This document shows positions 23,200 through 31,741 of a stretch of DNA of 64,000 nt, in pieces (position 1 is the first letter of the stretch; each line of letters begins with the position of its first letter). A program made the translations under genes and the position numbers. The notes below the pieces were generated by a model. The model was given only the letters and a program-made list of their open reading frames with translations, searched no databases and was not told the DNA's origin. This DNA is from Burkholderia sp. PAMC 26561. Lineage in GTDB: Bacteria > Pseudomonadota > Gammaproteobacteria > Burkholderiales > Burkholderiaceae. The stretch covers positions 496,001 through 560,000 of the forward strand of contig NZ_CP014315.1 in the NCBI RefSeq assembly GCF_001557535.2, in the 5' to 3' direction.

Positions 23200-23961
23200 T
23201 TACCTGGAGCCAGCGAGCACGAATGCATCGCTACGGTCGGCGAGCGGTGCTGCTGCGAGTATTGTGTTGTCATTGACGGCGAGCACGCCCGTCAGCGTTT
23301 TGTTCGGCGACAGGCAAGGCGCGCCGCCAAACGTGACGGTTGCGTCGTAGACATTCTTCGAACCGTGCGGCGCCACGGTGCCCGTGAAGACGCAACCACT
23401 CGTGCCGAGCCCCGATACCGCACCTGCAGGCGTAATCGTGACCGACACGGATTCTCCGCCTTTGATCGATCCCGCCACGCCCGTGTAGGTTCCCGCGATG
23501 GCTGCGAGGTTCGGGGTTTGGTCGTAGACCGTGCTGTATTGAGTCGTGAAAGTGACTGTTGTGCTACCCGAAGCAACAGGTGTGATCGTGCCGTTCAAAC
23601 TGCTTTGCGCCACTAGGGAGAACGCGATGTTATCGGGCGTCACGCTATTCAGGCCGATGACGTAATTGCGCGCGTCTGTCGAATTCAGCGGCCCATTCGC
23701 GCGGCTCGCAGTACCCTGGACAAGACCCAGTGTGTTGGACGTCTGATTGACGTACAGGAAGTAATACACGCCCGTATCGAGGACGATGCCGGTAACGACG
23801 TCGCCCGCATTATCGGTGCCGCTATAAAAGCCTTGAGCCACGCCGCCGGATGTATCGGGCTGGACGAAATTGACCGGCGCGCTGTTGTCGCTACCACCGC
23901 CGCCGCCACATGCAGAAAGCGTAAGGGCTGCCATTGCGCAGCAAAGCGAATTCATTTTCAT
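23200..23961 (-). CDS. Predicted lipoprotein, uncharacterised
   Basis: 253 aa. A lipoprotein signal peptide is clear: MKMNSLCCAMAALTLSAC followed by GGGGGSDNS, with the lipobox LSAC and acylated Cys18. The mature part is Thr/Ser/Gly/Val-rich, low in charge and probably beta-structured, with two near-repeats on the theme of a strand-turn-strand (GVAQGFYSGTDNAGDVVTGI early, AGTYTGVAGSIKGGESVSVT later). Two cysteines in the C-terminal third could pair. This resembles Burkholderia surface lipoproteins of unknown role. Start at 23961; a second ATG two codons on is equally possible. No operon partner. Confidence 0.78.
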   Translation of the reverse strand: MKMNSLCCAMAALTLSACGGGGGSDNSAPVNFVQPDTSGGVAQGFYSGTDNAGDVVTGIVLDTGVYYFLYVNQTSNTLGLVQGTASRANGPLNSTDARNYVIGLNSVTPDNIAFSLVAQSSLNGTITPVASGSTTVTFTTQYSTVYDQTPNLAAIAGTYTGVAGSIKGGESVSVTITPAGAVSGLGTSGCVFTGTVAPHGSKNVYDATVTFGGAPCLSPNKTLTGVLAVNDNTILAAAPLADRSDAFVLAGSR

Positions 23962-24138
23962 TTTTTTGGTCTTCTCGGATAGGTGCGCTAGCAACCGGTT
24001 ACGAATTCTTATCAATATTTTCGGCGGTTATATTTACCATAAATTGATCGAAGAAATCGGCTTCGCAGTTGCGCGTGTTGTTCCGGTGCGACTCTCTTAC
24101 CCCTCACCGGTTCCAGCGGCTGTTCCGCCTGTGCGATT

Positions 24139-24436
24139 TCATGAATGCGTCGCGGAGCTTGGTAATGCGAGCGACGGCAACGGTTTGCCAAAGCCGACTC
24201 CGAACCATGGATGAGTCGAAATCTGGCTCACGTAGAACGCCCAGATTCTTGGCCGTGCGTCGTATACCATCGCGCGGCTAACGCTGATGGGAATGCGCAG
24301 CTTGCCTTCGAGATGTCTCCAATTGTTGTTCGACCCGAGAGCGACCAGCGTAGCGATAAACAGCATGCCTAGCGTCTTGCATGCGCGCAAACGCTCGCGG
24401 TGAACGTGGCCAAAGCAACACCACAGCGACCACCAA
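24139..24436 (-). pseudogene. Remnant of an O-antigen ligase family gene
   Basis: A short open stretch with no good start codon shows an O-antigen ligase (WaaL/Wzy-type) loop: FWWSLWCC around the upstream end, LFIATLVALGSNNNW, and the diagnostic RPRIWAFYVSQISTHPWFGV followed by GFGKPLPS. The frame is closed upstream by a stop near 24437 and ends at 24139 soon after the motif, so only about 95 codons of a normally 400-600-codon gene survive. Flanking DNA (24000-24060 and 24437-24610) is relatively AT-rich and has no gene. This is a decayed, truncated gene. Confidence 0.6.
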
Positions 24437-24610
24437 AAGCAACTTTTGGGTGTGGTTCACCCTTGCGGATCGGCGTTTCTTACCTATTCCAGCCGCTGAC
24501 GGCTTTGCGGAAGTCGCTAGTCAGCTGACCTCAATCAGCGCACTTTCAAGTAGTAGTGGTAACCCTAAAGGAAAATGCGCTTGCAAGGTGCTTAGAGCGC
24601 TTGCGACCTT

Positions 24611-25474
24611 TTACTTCGCGAGAACGGGCTTGGTGGCCGGCTTCTTTGCTTTCGATTTGGGCGGTACGCGCTGCGGCAATTCGGAAAGCCGCATGAGATG
24701 ACGCAGCGCCATCATTGCGCCGATTGCTTCGAGTACAGCGGCGGGTACCCACATGATGAGTCCGCCGAGACTCTGATCCAGCGTAGCAGGCACCGATGTG
24801 AATGCGCGGCCGCACAGCGTGAATATCGGGTAGAGATCGTGAGTTGAGAACGTGATGATCGCGCCGACCAGAATCTGCGGCGCCATGGTGATGACGGGTG
24901 AAAGCACGCGCAGGCCCGGCCGTGTGCGGCTGGGCGGATGCGGACGATGATCGAGCAGCATCCACCAGTACAGCAGGCCGCTTATGGCGACCGACCAGTT
25001 CATGAACGTATAGATGCGCCAGTCGAGCATCGCAACGAATTGCACCGATGGAATCAGCCAGAACACAACCGAGACGACAAACGCTATTGAAATGAACGTA
25101 GGATTCAGCACGATGGCCGCAAGTAGCCGTGCGGGACGGCGATATTGCCAGCGGCGCAACGCGCTGCGCCAATGCAAGGGCAGCCCGGCCCTGAGCGCAC
25201 TGCCCGGATAAGACGCCATCAGAATCAACGGTGCGAGGTGATGAAGGACGAGATGCTGAAGCCTGTGTACGAAAAATTCGTGCTCGGCGTAATAGTCGAG
25301 ACGCGTGTGCAGCGCAATATAGAAGAGCGCAAGGCCGATCCAGAAAGCACCCTGACGGGTACGGCTGATTCGGATGCGGCGCGACCCGCGGGCGAACAGC
25401 ACGGCAGTTCCAACGAAAATTGCCACGAGCCCAACAGATGGTTCCCAGGGGACGAGCAGATCGAATAGAGACAT
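24611..25474 (-). CDS. CtaG-family (caa3-type) cytochrome c oxidase assembly membrane protein
   Basis: 287 aa with about seven membrane helices. Histidine-rich family signatures are visible in the N-terminal half (YYAEHEFFVHRLQHLVLHHL, a cluster of His residues flanking TM3), with WWMLLDHRPHPP in the middle and MAPQILVGAIITFSTHDLYP later. This is the caa3_CtaG (PF09678-type) protein implicated in copper delivery to cytochrome oxidase, not the Cox11-type CtaG. The C-terminus is Lys/Pro-rich. No oxidase subunit genes are adjacent, so its partner oxidase must be elsewhere. Start at 25474. Confidence 0.85.
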   Translation of the reverse strand: MSLFDLLVPWEPSVGLVAIFVGTAVLFARGSRRIRISRTRQGAFWIGLALFYIALHTRLDYYAEHEFFVHRLQHLVLHHLAPLILMASYPGSALRAGLPLHWRSALRRWQYRRPARLLAAIVLNPTFISIAFVVSVVFWLIPSVQFVAMLDWRIYTFMNWSVAISGLLYWWMLLDHRPHPPSRTRPGLRVLSPVITMAPQILVGAIITFSTHDLYPIFTLCGRAFTSVPATLDQSLGGLIMWVPAAVLEAIGAMMALRHLMRLSELPQRVPPKSKAKKPATKPVLAK

Positions 25475-25705
25475 GGCGGCTTAAACAATGTAAGGAAGCA
25501 CGGGCGTGCAGGGACGCTCGTCTTGGCGAGTCGAATGTTAGCAGTTGCGCAGAGGGGGTGCTGGCGCTCGAGGCTTTAGCTCGAACGTAAGAAACTCGCT
25601 AAAAGCGCTGCGCCCGGTCAGGGGGCATACGCTAAGCGGGCAATGGACGCGTATTTCTTTTTTGATTGAGGCGCGTCGATTTGCCGCTAGTGAGAGTCAC
25701 CTATG

Positions 25706-25739
25706 AATTGGGCGCCGGCACCACGGCCGGCGCCCAATT
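25706..25739 (-). terminator. Strong hairpin after the permease gene
   Basis: A 14-bp perfect stem (AATTGGGCGCCGGC at 25706-25719, GCCGGCGCCCAATT at 25726-25739) with a 6-base loop lies 21 bp past the MctP stop. It lacks a long T run but is strong enough to end transcription or stabilise the 3' end. The rest of 25475-25760 holds no gene. Confidence 0.65.
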
Positions 25740-25760
25740 AAGACCGCTAATTTAGCCGAC

Positions 25761-27248
25761 TTAAGCAGCCGAGCGCGTTGCCGAAGCAATCCGCGCCGGA
25801 AACACCGTCGACAGCACGAGCGTCACAACAATATTGACCGCCAGCGCAAGCACGCCGATATAAACCGGATACGTCGTGGCGCCTACGTGCAAAGCGTAGA
25901 TAGGCTTGAGCCCTTGCATGAACACCATTGTCGTGCCAAGCCCAATCCCCGCCAGCCAGCCAATAAACAGCGCGGGTAACTTGAGCCAGCGCGTGTACAG
26001 CGAGAACACGACTGCCGGGAACGTCTGCAAGATCCATACGCCGCCAAGCAATTGCAGGTCGATGGCAAATTGCGTCGGCAGGAAGATGATGAAGACCAGT
26101 GCGCCCAGCTTGACTGCGAGCGACACCACCTTGGCATTGGTCGCTTCCTGTGCCGGCGTAATGTTCGGCTGAACCAGCGGCTTCCACAAATTGCGCGTGA
26201 ACAGGTTTGCCGATCCAATCGACATGATCGCGGCAGGCACAAGCGCACTGATCGCGATCGCGGCCGCAGCGAAGCCGACGAACCACGACGGGAACAGCTT
26301 GAGGAACAACGCAGGCACCACATCGGTTGGCGAAGTGACCTTTACACCAGCCGCAATTGCCATGTAACCCAGCAGCGCAATCAGCCCGAGCAGCAGCGTG
26401 TAAGCCGGCAAGGCAATCGCGTTCTGCTTGATGGTCTTCGCGCTCTTGGAGCTGAGCACGCCGGTCAGCGTGTGCGGATACATGAAGGCTGCCATTGCAG
26501 AGCCGAACGCAAGCGAGGCATAAGCCGTGAACTGGCTTGCCTTGAGCGTAATGCCCGTCGCTCCACCCTTGGCCGTAAAGAAGTGATCGGCTGCATCGAA
26601 GACGGATGCATAGCCGCCAAGCTTGCTGGGAATGAGCCAGATCGCCGCGATCACCACGATGTAAATCATGATGTCCTTGACGAAGGCGATCATTGCAGGC
26701 GCGCGCAGGCCGCTCGCATACGTGTACACCGCAAGAATGATAAAAGCGACGACCAGCGGCGTCTCACCCGTCACGCCAAGGCTCTTGATCACCACTTGCA
26801 TGCCGACGAGTTGCAACGCAATGTACGGCATCGTCGCAATGATTCCCGTCAACGCGATAGCCGCGGCAAACCATCGTCCGCCGTAGATACCCTGCACGAA
26901 GTCAGCGGCCGTAATGTGATTGTTCTTCTGGCAAACCGACCAGAGCTTGGGCATCACCGCGAACACGAACGGGTACACGATGATCGTGTAAGGCAGCGCA
27001 AAGAATCCATATGCCCCGACTGCGTAGACGAGTGCCGGGACCGCGATCACCGTGTACGCGGTATAGAAGTCGCCGCCCACGAGGAACCACGAAATGACTG
27101 CACCGAACTGGCGGCCACCGAGGCCCCATTCGTGCAATTGCGTCATGTCGCCCGCTTTCCAGCGCGCCGCGAAAAATCCCAGCACCGTGACCAGCGCAAA
27201 GAATCCCAGGAATACGAGACCGGAGGTCCAGTTGAATGTCGTCGGCAT
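25761..27248 (-). CDS. mctP: Sodium:solute symporter, monocarboxylate permease MctP-like
   Basis: 495 aa inner-membrane SSS-family symporter with 13 predicted helices. The start of TM1-2 (WTSGLVFLGFFALVTVLGFF), the GGRQFGAVISWFLVGGDFYT segment and QLLGGVWILQTFPAVVFSLY fit the MctP branch, which in Rhizobium takes up lactate, pyruvate, propionate and alanine (known). The ATG at 27248 overlaps the TAA of the DUF3311 gene by one base (TAATG). The pair faces a histidine kinase/response regulator pair, the same arrangement as mctP with its regulators in rhizobia. Exact substrates here are inferred. Confidence 0.85.
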   Translation of the reverse strand: MPTTFNWTSGLVFLGFFALVTVLGFFAARWKAGDMTQLHEWGLGGRQFGAVISWFLVGGDFYTAYTVIAVPALVYAVGAYGFFALPYTIIVYPFVFAVMPKLWSVCQKNNHITAADFVQGIYGGRWFAAAIALTGIIATMPYIALQLVGMQVVIKSLGVTGETPLVVAFIILAVYTYASGLRAPAMIAFVKDIMIYIVVIAAIWLIPSKLGGYASVFDAADHFFTAKGGATGITLKASQFTAYASLAFGSAMAAFMYPHTLTGVLSSKSAKTIKQNAIALPAYTLLLGLIALLGYMAIAAGVKVTSPTDVVPALFLKLFPSWFVGFAAAAIAISALVPAAIMSIGSANLFTRNLWKPLVQPNITPAQEATNAKVVSLAVKLGALVFIIFLPTQFAIDLQLLGGVWILQTFPAVVFSLYTRWLKLPALFIGWLAGIGLGTTMVFMQGLKPIYALHVGATTYPVYIGVLALAVNIVVTLVLSTVFPARIASATRSAA

Positions 27249-27451
27249 TATCGGACCCACTTGTAAATGACGTACAGGATCAGCGACGTCAGCGGCACCC
27301 ATAGCAGCTGATACCAATAGAAGAAAGGAAAACCGGCGAATGACGGACGCACGTCGTTATAAAAGGGCAGCCACAATAAGGCGACGTAAGGGATCAACAG
27401 CAGCAGCCTGCCGGCTGCGCGTTTTCCGGAGGAAACGCTTTCTGAACTCAT
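27248..27451 (-). CDS. DUF3311 small membrane protein, partner of the SSS permease
   Basis: 67 aa with two membrane helices (LLLLIPYVALLWLPFY and FYWYQLLWVPLTSLILYVIY). The DUF3311 hallmark is the short first loop NDVRPSFAGFPFFYWYQ. It is immediately upstream of and translationally coupled to the permease, as is usual for this family, suggesting a small accessory subunit. First gene after the divergent promoter with the two CGTA-N4-TACG sites. Confidence 0.87.
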   Translation of the reverse strand: MSSESVSSGKRAAGRLLLLIPYVALLWLPFYNDVRPSFAGFPFFYWYQLLWVPLTSLILYVIYKWVR

Positions 27452-27522
27452 GGATATCTCCTGGAACCAGTCTCTTTTCGAACTGGAGCCGGAGTATTAG
27501 CGGAATTTCGGTTGTCGCCTTC

Positions 27523-27540
27523 CGTAGTAATACGTAGACG
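27523..27540. promoter_or_regulatory. Response-regulator-type site 1 in the mctP/kinase promoter
   Basis: CGTA-GTAA-TACG followed by TAGACG. The same composite, CGTA-N4-TACG-YAGACG, occurs at 27619-27636 in the same orientation. It lies 72 bp upstream of the DUF3311 ATG. Confidence 0.6.
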
Positions 27541-27618
27541 CGGCGTGTGCTCTATGGCGCAGCGCTGCGAGGCTTAACACGCAAGTGTCTTTACAAGGTC
27601 AAGGGCGGAATCACCCTA

Positions 27619-27636
27619 CGTAATACTACGCAGACG
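27619..27636. promoter_or_regulatory. Response-regulator-type site 2 in the mctP/kinase promoter
   Basis: CGTA-ATAC-TACG followed by CAGACG; second copy of the composite at 27523-27540, 96 bp apart, about nine helical turns. Candidate binding sites of the NarL-type regulator encoded at 29149. Confidence 0.6.
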
Positions 27637-27736
27637 AAAGGTGTCTTAAGGGCAGGTCGTGCGGAGGGATGGCACAATTCGAGGCTGGACAGGGATATTC
27701 GGCCGAACAAATCCAGCGTCCCAGCGGAAAAATTCA

Positions 27737-29152
27737 ATGCGACTCTCTTTGCACGGGATGAAGCGAAAGTGGCTGATTCTCGCTCTTCTTCCATTCATCG
27801 GAGCAATGGCTACGATTGCTATTGCCGTAGCGTTCCAGGCCAAGGCCTTGTCGAATTCGGAGCAGCGCGAAATTGCAGCGGCTTACCGAAGCAGCAAGGA
27901 AGTCGAGCTCAAGAATTACGTCGCGCTGGCGGAAAGCGCGGTTGCGCCGCTTTACAACTCAGGTCGTGACGACCCCGCTACGCGCGCTGAGGCGCTGGCA
28001 ATCTTATCGAAACTCGAGTTCGGTAGCGACGGCTATTTTTTCGTCTACGACCTTCAAGGCGATTTGCTGATGCATCCACGCCTGGCGCAGCTCGTAGGCA
28101 CGAACCTCTGGTCCATGCATGATCCTCATGGCGCGCTTACCATTCAATCTCTCTTGGCGAAGGCTAAAAGCGGCGGTGGGTTTGTCGAATATTTATGGGA
28201 GCGTCCGTCGACCCACAAAATGGAATCGAAGCTGGGTTACGTGGTGACTTTCGAACGATGGGGATGGATGGTCGGGACGGGCATCTATCTGGACGACGTC
28301 AATATGGCGCTTTCTCAAACAGGGCGGCAAGCGTCGTCGAATATTCGCCATACGCTGTTTTTGATCGGACTGGTCGGTGCGCTGGGAATGGGATTCATCG
28401 GCGCTTGCGGCATTGCAATGAACGTCACCGATCACCGCAGCTCGGACGCGCAGTTGAAGATCATGGCGCGTCAGGTGGTTGAATCGCAGGAGGCGGAACG
28501 AGGCCGGTTGTCGCGTGAACTTCACGACGGCATTAGCCAGATGCTCGTATCCATCAAATTGCTGCTGGAGTCGGCGCTTGCGCTAAAACCTGTCAATGCC
28601 AGCCGGGAGGATCCTAGCGGACCGCCTATTCACAACGCATTGGCGCAGACGAACCGGACGCTGGCCGAGATCCGGCAGATCTCCCACGACCTGCGTCCGG
28701 CCATGCTCGACGATTTTGGCCTCGGCGCCGCCTTGCGCCAGCTTGCGCTCGAATTCAACGAGGCGGGTAACGCACCGCACACGAACGTCACAGTCGATGC
28801 CGCAAAGAGCGATGCGCATCCGCTGCCCGATGCCGTGAACACGGCGCTATTTCGTGTCGCGCAGGAGGCGCTGACGAACATCCAGCGCCATGCGCATGCG
28901 GCCAACGCACGCGTCACGCTCACTTGCGCGCCGGGGCGGGTCGTCTTGACGATCATCGATGACGGTATCGGCTTCGGTTCCGGCGCAGTGCAGTCGGACC
29001 CGCGACGAGGTATCGGCCTGCGTAACATGCGCGAACGCGTGGAGTCGCTCAACGGCTCCTTCGGAATCGAATCGCGGCCGGGATGGACTGGCCTGACGGC
29101 TGCGATCCCGGTCGAATTCCCCTCAACCGTATCAAGCCACTTGAGCTCATGA
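27737..29152 (+). CDS. Cache-domain sensor histidine kinase (HisKA_3/NarX type)
   Basis: 471 aa. TM1 (about residues 12-32, LILALLPFIGAMATIAIAVA), an extracytoplasmic single cache domain (about 35-195; FGSDGYFFVYDLQGDLLMHP and the ERWGWMVGTGIYLDDV end are characteristic), TM2 (about 205-230), then a dimerisation helix with the phospho-acceptor His in RLSRELHDGISQMLVSIKLL and a GHKL ATPase domain (AQEALTNIQRHAHA, DDGIGF, GIGLRNMRERVESLNG). The cache domain is of the type that senses small carboxylates (family knowledge). Its TGA overlaps the response regulator ATG (ATGA). Opposed to the carboxylate permease pair, it probably senses that permease's substrate. Confidence 0.9.
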   Translation: MRLSLHGMKRKWLILALLPFIGAMATIAIAVAFQAKALSNSEQREIAAAYRSSKEVELKNYVALAESAVAPLYNSGRDDPATRAEALAILSKLEFGSDGYFFVYDLQGDLLMHPRLAQLVGTNLWSMHDPHGALTIQSLLAKAKSGGGFVEYLWERPSTHKMESKLGYVVTFERWGWMVGTGIYLDDVNMALSQTGRQASSNIRHTLFLIGLVGALGMGFIGACGIAMNVTDHRSSDAQLKIMARQVVESQEAERGRLSRELHDGISQMLVSIKLLLESALALKPVNASREDPSGPPIHNALAQTNRTLAEIRQISHDLRPAMLDDFGLGAALRQLALEFNEAGNAPHTNVTVDAAKSDAHPLPDAVNTALFRVAQEALTNIQRHAHAANARVTLTCAPGRVVLTIIDDGIGFGSGAVQSDPRRGIGLRNMRERVESLNGSFGIESRPGWTGLTAAIPVEFPSTVSSHLSS

Positions 29153-29799
29153 CAGGCACTATCGACATCTTGCTGGTGGACGATCATCAACTCGTGCGCG
29201 ACGGATTGAGGCTGCGGCTGGATGCCATCGACGGCTTCCGGGTAGTCGGTGAAGCGAGCAATATGCCGGAGGCGCTGCGGGTCATGGAGCGTCTTTCGCC
29301 GCGCCTCGTGCTGACGGACCTCAGCATGAAAGGTGGCAGCGGCGTTGCGCTTACGCGCGCAATTCGGCAACGCCATCCGGCAATGCACGTGCTCGTTTTA
29401 TCGATGCACAACAACGCCGAATACATGGCCGAAGCTCGAGCGGCAGGCGCAAGCGGATATGTGCTCAAGGACGCGCCGGCGACGGAGATCATCGCTGCGA
29501 TCCATACTATTCTGGGCGGCGGCGCCTATTTCAACGAACAGGTGAAACAGGCTGCGGCGGTTCCGGTCAAAAGCCACGCCAAGGACCGCAGCAATTACAG
29601 GCAGATCGAAAAGCTGACGCCGCGTGAACAGGAGTTGTTGCGCGACCTCGCCAATGGCCTTTCCAACAAGCAGATCGCGGTGCTGCACGGGCTCTCGGTC
29701 AGGACGGTGGAGACGCACCGAATGTCGATCAAACGCAAGCTGGATATTGAGGGTCAGGCGGAACTGATCAAGTTTGCTGTTGAATTTTTCAGCGCTTGA
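29149..29799 (+). CDS. NarL/FixJ-family response regulator
   Basis: 216 aa. Receiver domain with the acidic pair DDH near residues 12-14, phospho-acceptor Asp in VLTDLSMKGGSG, and the KDAPATEII Lys; LuxR-type HTH at the C-terminus (LTPREQELLRDLANGLSNKQ, then LSVRTVETHRMSIKRKL). Its ATG overlaps the kinase stop. It most likely binds the two CGTA-N4-TACG sites between the kinase and the permease genes to activate carboxylate uptake (inference from position and the mctSR precedent in rhizobia). Confidence 0.92.
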   Translation: MTGTIDILLVDDHQLVRDGLRLRLDAIDGFRVVGEASNMPEALRVMERLSPRLVLTDLSMKGGSGVALTRAIRQRHPAMHVLVLSMHNNAEYMAEARAAGASGYVLKDAPATEIIAAIHTILGGGAYFNEQVKQAAAVPVKSHAKDRSNYRQIEKLTPREQELLRDLANGLSNKQIAVLHGLSVRTVETHRMSIKRKLDIEGQAELIKFAVEFFSA

Positions 29800-29881
29800 G
29801 ACCGGTCCCATTTTGTCATGGCGGTGGACTTTCTTATCGGCCATCGATATATTTATCTGGATATAACGACGGAGCGTCCCA

Positions 29882-30541
29882 GTGGTGAATAGCGCGCAAG
29901 AGGCAGTCGGCGAGAAATTCGTTCTCGAATCCATGCGTCGCGCACGTGACAAGACATGGGAAGTGGTCGAGCGGGTTGCGTCGAAGGTCAAACCCGGAAT
30001 GCTGGAGTCGGAAGCCTTGGCCGAATGCAAGAGCGTTCTTCAGGACATGAAGATGGACCGAATCTGGCATCCCATCCTGATCCGCTTTGGCGAAAATACT
30101 CTGCGAACCTTCAAGGAGCGCTCCGAAGGCGATCCGCGGCTCAAGGACGACGACATCTTTTTTATCGATCTGGGTGTGGTCTGGCAAGGCCATGAAGGCG
30201 ACTCGGGCGCGACCTTCGTAGTCGGCGCGGACGCCGAAATGCACGCGTGCGCGCAGGACGCAAAGACCGTCTTCGATGAAGTCGAACACCACTGGCGCAC
30301 AACCGGCGCAGGCGGCAAGGCGCTGTACGACTACGCCGCCGAACGTGCGCATGCGCTGGGATGGAAGCTGAATCTCGACATCAAGGGACATCGGGTCAGC
30401 GATTTTCCGCACGCCATTTTCAAGGCGGGCAATCTCGGCGATTACCAGCCGCACCCAAATGCGGGATTGTGGATTCTGGAGATTCAGCTCGCGCATCCGA
30501 CGCGTCCATTCGGCGCTTTCTACGAGGATCTGCTCGTCTAA
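29882..30541 (+). CDS. M24 family (creatinase/aminopeptidase-P fold) protein
   Basis: 219 aa, a single pita-bread domain without the N-terminal domain of creatinase or prolidase. Metal-site segments are visible: FFIDLGVVWQGHEGDSGATF (two Asp), DIKGHRVSDFPH (His) and LWILEIQLAH (Glu). The second C-terminal Glu is less clear, so activity is uncertain. The start appears to be GTG at 29882, soon after a possible ribosome site. It lies between the carboxylate two-component system and the LysR/formate dehydrogenase unit on the same strand, with 80-bp gaps on each side, so co-transcription is possible but not required. Confidence 0.8.
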   Translation: MVNSAQEAVGEKFVLESMRRARDKTWEVVERVASKVKPGMLESEALAECKSVLQDMKMDRIWHPILIRFGENTLRTFKERSEGDPRLKDDDIFFIDLGVVWQGHEGDSGATFVVGADAEMHACAQDAKTVFDEVEHHWRTTGAGGKALYDYAAERAHALGWKLNLDIKGHRVSDFPHAIFKAGNLGDYQPHPNAGLWILEIQLAHPTRPFGAFYEDLLV

Positions 30542-30613
30542 GCCTAGAGAGCCCGAAGGGCGTGTGAAGGATCTCGACGGACCATAGCCAACCAAGGCCA
30601 ACCAAGGAAAGCG

Positions 30614-31543
30614 ATGTTCATTCGCCAGCTCGAGTATCTCGTCACGTTGGCAAGGGAGAAGCATTTCGCGCGGGCAGCGGAGGCGTGCCACGTATCCCAG
30701 CCGGCGTTGTCATCGGCTATTCGCACTCTCGAGACAGAACTCGGTCTCGTCATTGTCGAGCGGACACGGCGGTTCGTGGGGTTCACCGAAGACGGCGAGC
30801 GCGTGCTCGGATGGGCGAAGCAGACGCTGGCGTCGCTCCAGAACATGCGCCACGATGCCTCGGCCGCGCAGATCAAGCTCATCGGGACCCTGCGCATAGG
30901 AGCGATCCCGACCATCATTCCGGTGACCGCGCGCATGCTCGCGCCTTGCATGCGCGAGCATCCGGACATGAGGTACGAGGTCCGCTCGCTGAGCTCCGAC
31001 GCCATCCTGCGTCAGCTCGACGAATATGAACTCGATGTCGGCCTGACCTATCTCGACGATCAGGTCCAGGCCGGTTTCAGCGTCCTGCCGCTCTATTTCG
31101 AGCGATATATGCTTCTGTCACCCGCAAGCGCCGGGGACAGCTTCAGCGCGCCGATACAGTCCTGGAGCGATGTCGGTGAATTGCCGCTAGGGCTGCTCAC
31201 GTCGACCATGCAGAACCGCCAGGTGATCAATGCTGCGTTCCGGCGGGGGAACGTGCAGCCGCGCGTCGTACTCGAGACTGATTCGCTGCTCTCTCTTTAT
31301 GCTCACATCCAATACGCCAGCCTGTATAGCGTTTTTCCTCATAGTCTGCTTAGCGTGCTGCCTTCGGGCAACGATGTGCGTGCATCGCTCCTGCTGCCCG
31401 AATTGACGCGCGGTATCGGCCTGATTGCGCGCAGCCGCAATGCGCTGCCGCCGCTGGTTGCCGCCATGTGGCACTCGGTGGAGCAACTCAACCTTCAGCG
31501 CGAGTTCGACGCGCTCGTACCTGCTGCCGTCAAAACGGCCTGA
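30614..31543 (+). CDS. LysR-type regulator upstream of formate dehydrogenase
   Basis: 309 aa. HTH (MFIRQLEYLVTLAREKHFAR, then HVSQPALSSAIRTLETELG) followed by TLRIGAIPTIIPVTARMLAP, the start of the effector domain. The sequence is closest in style to the OxyR/CysB-like LysR branch. It is tandem with, not divergent from, formate dehydrogenase; the 198-bp gap downstream contains a TCCAA-ACGA-TTGGA dyad. In related bacteria formate dehydrogenase operons carry a LysR regulator (known for fds in Cupriavidus), so it is a likely formate-responsive regulator (inference). AAGGAAAG ribosome site. Confidence 0.85.
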   Translation: MFIRQLEYLVTLAREKHFARAAEACHVSQPALSSAIRTLETELGLVIVERTRRFVGFTEDGERVLGWAKQTLASLQNMRHDASAAQIKLIGTLRIGAIPTIIPVTARMLAPCMREHPDMRYEVRSLSSDAILRQLDEYELDVGLTYLDDQVQAGFSVLPLYFERYMLLSPASAGDSFSAPIQSWSDVGELPLGLLTSTMQNRQVINAAFRRGNVQPRVVLETDSLLSLYAHIQYASLYSVFPHSLLSVLPSGNDVRASLLLPELTRGIGLIARSRNALPPLVAAMWHSVEQLNLQREFDALVPAAVKTA

Positions 31544-31607
31544 TCACGCACGCTCAAGCCGACCCGCGTTCGCCTGCGTTGATAACAAGGGCTTATCAAG
31601 TGATCCA

Positions 31608-31621
31608 TCCAAACGATTGGA
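31608..31621. promoter_or_regulatory. Dyad in the formate dehydrogenase upstream region
   Basis: TCCAA-ACGA-TTGGA, a perfect 5-bp inverted repeat 120 bp upstream of the dehydrogenase ATG, in an otherwise gene-free 198-bp gap after the LysR gene. Confidence 0.35.
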
Positions 31622-31741
31622 CCCGCTGCCGCGACTTGTAGACACTCAATCTCGTCGACGTACCAACCTCATGTTCGACGAGGCGGCGCCCTTCGCCAGA
31701 AGCGCCGGTGTAAATCAAATCAAAGTGGAGTGGAGACAATC

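Noticed and set aside
26052..27266. 404-codon open frame antisense to the MctP permease gene
   Set aside because: Its translation is rich in Arg, His and Asp with no domain pattern, and it lies exactly opposite a well-supported membrane protein; a GC-rich mirror frame.
29083..29148. Upstream extension of the response regulator frame inside the kinase gene
   Set aside because: The ATG at 29149 overlaps the kinase stop as ATGA and begins the receiver domain exactly.
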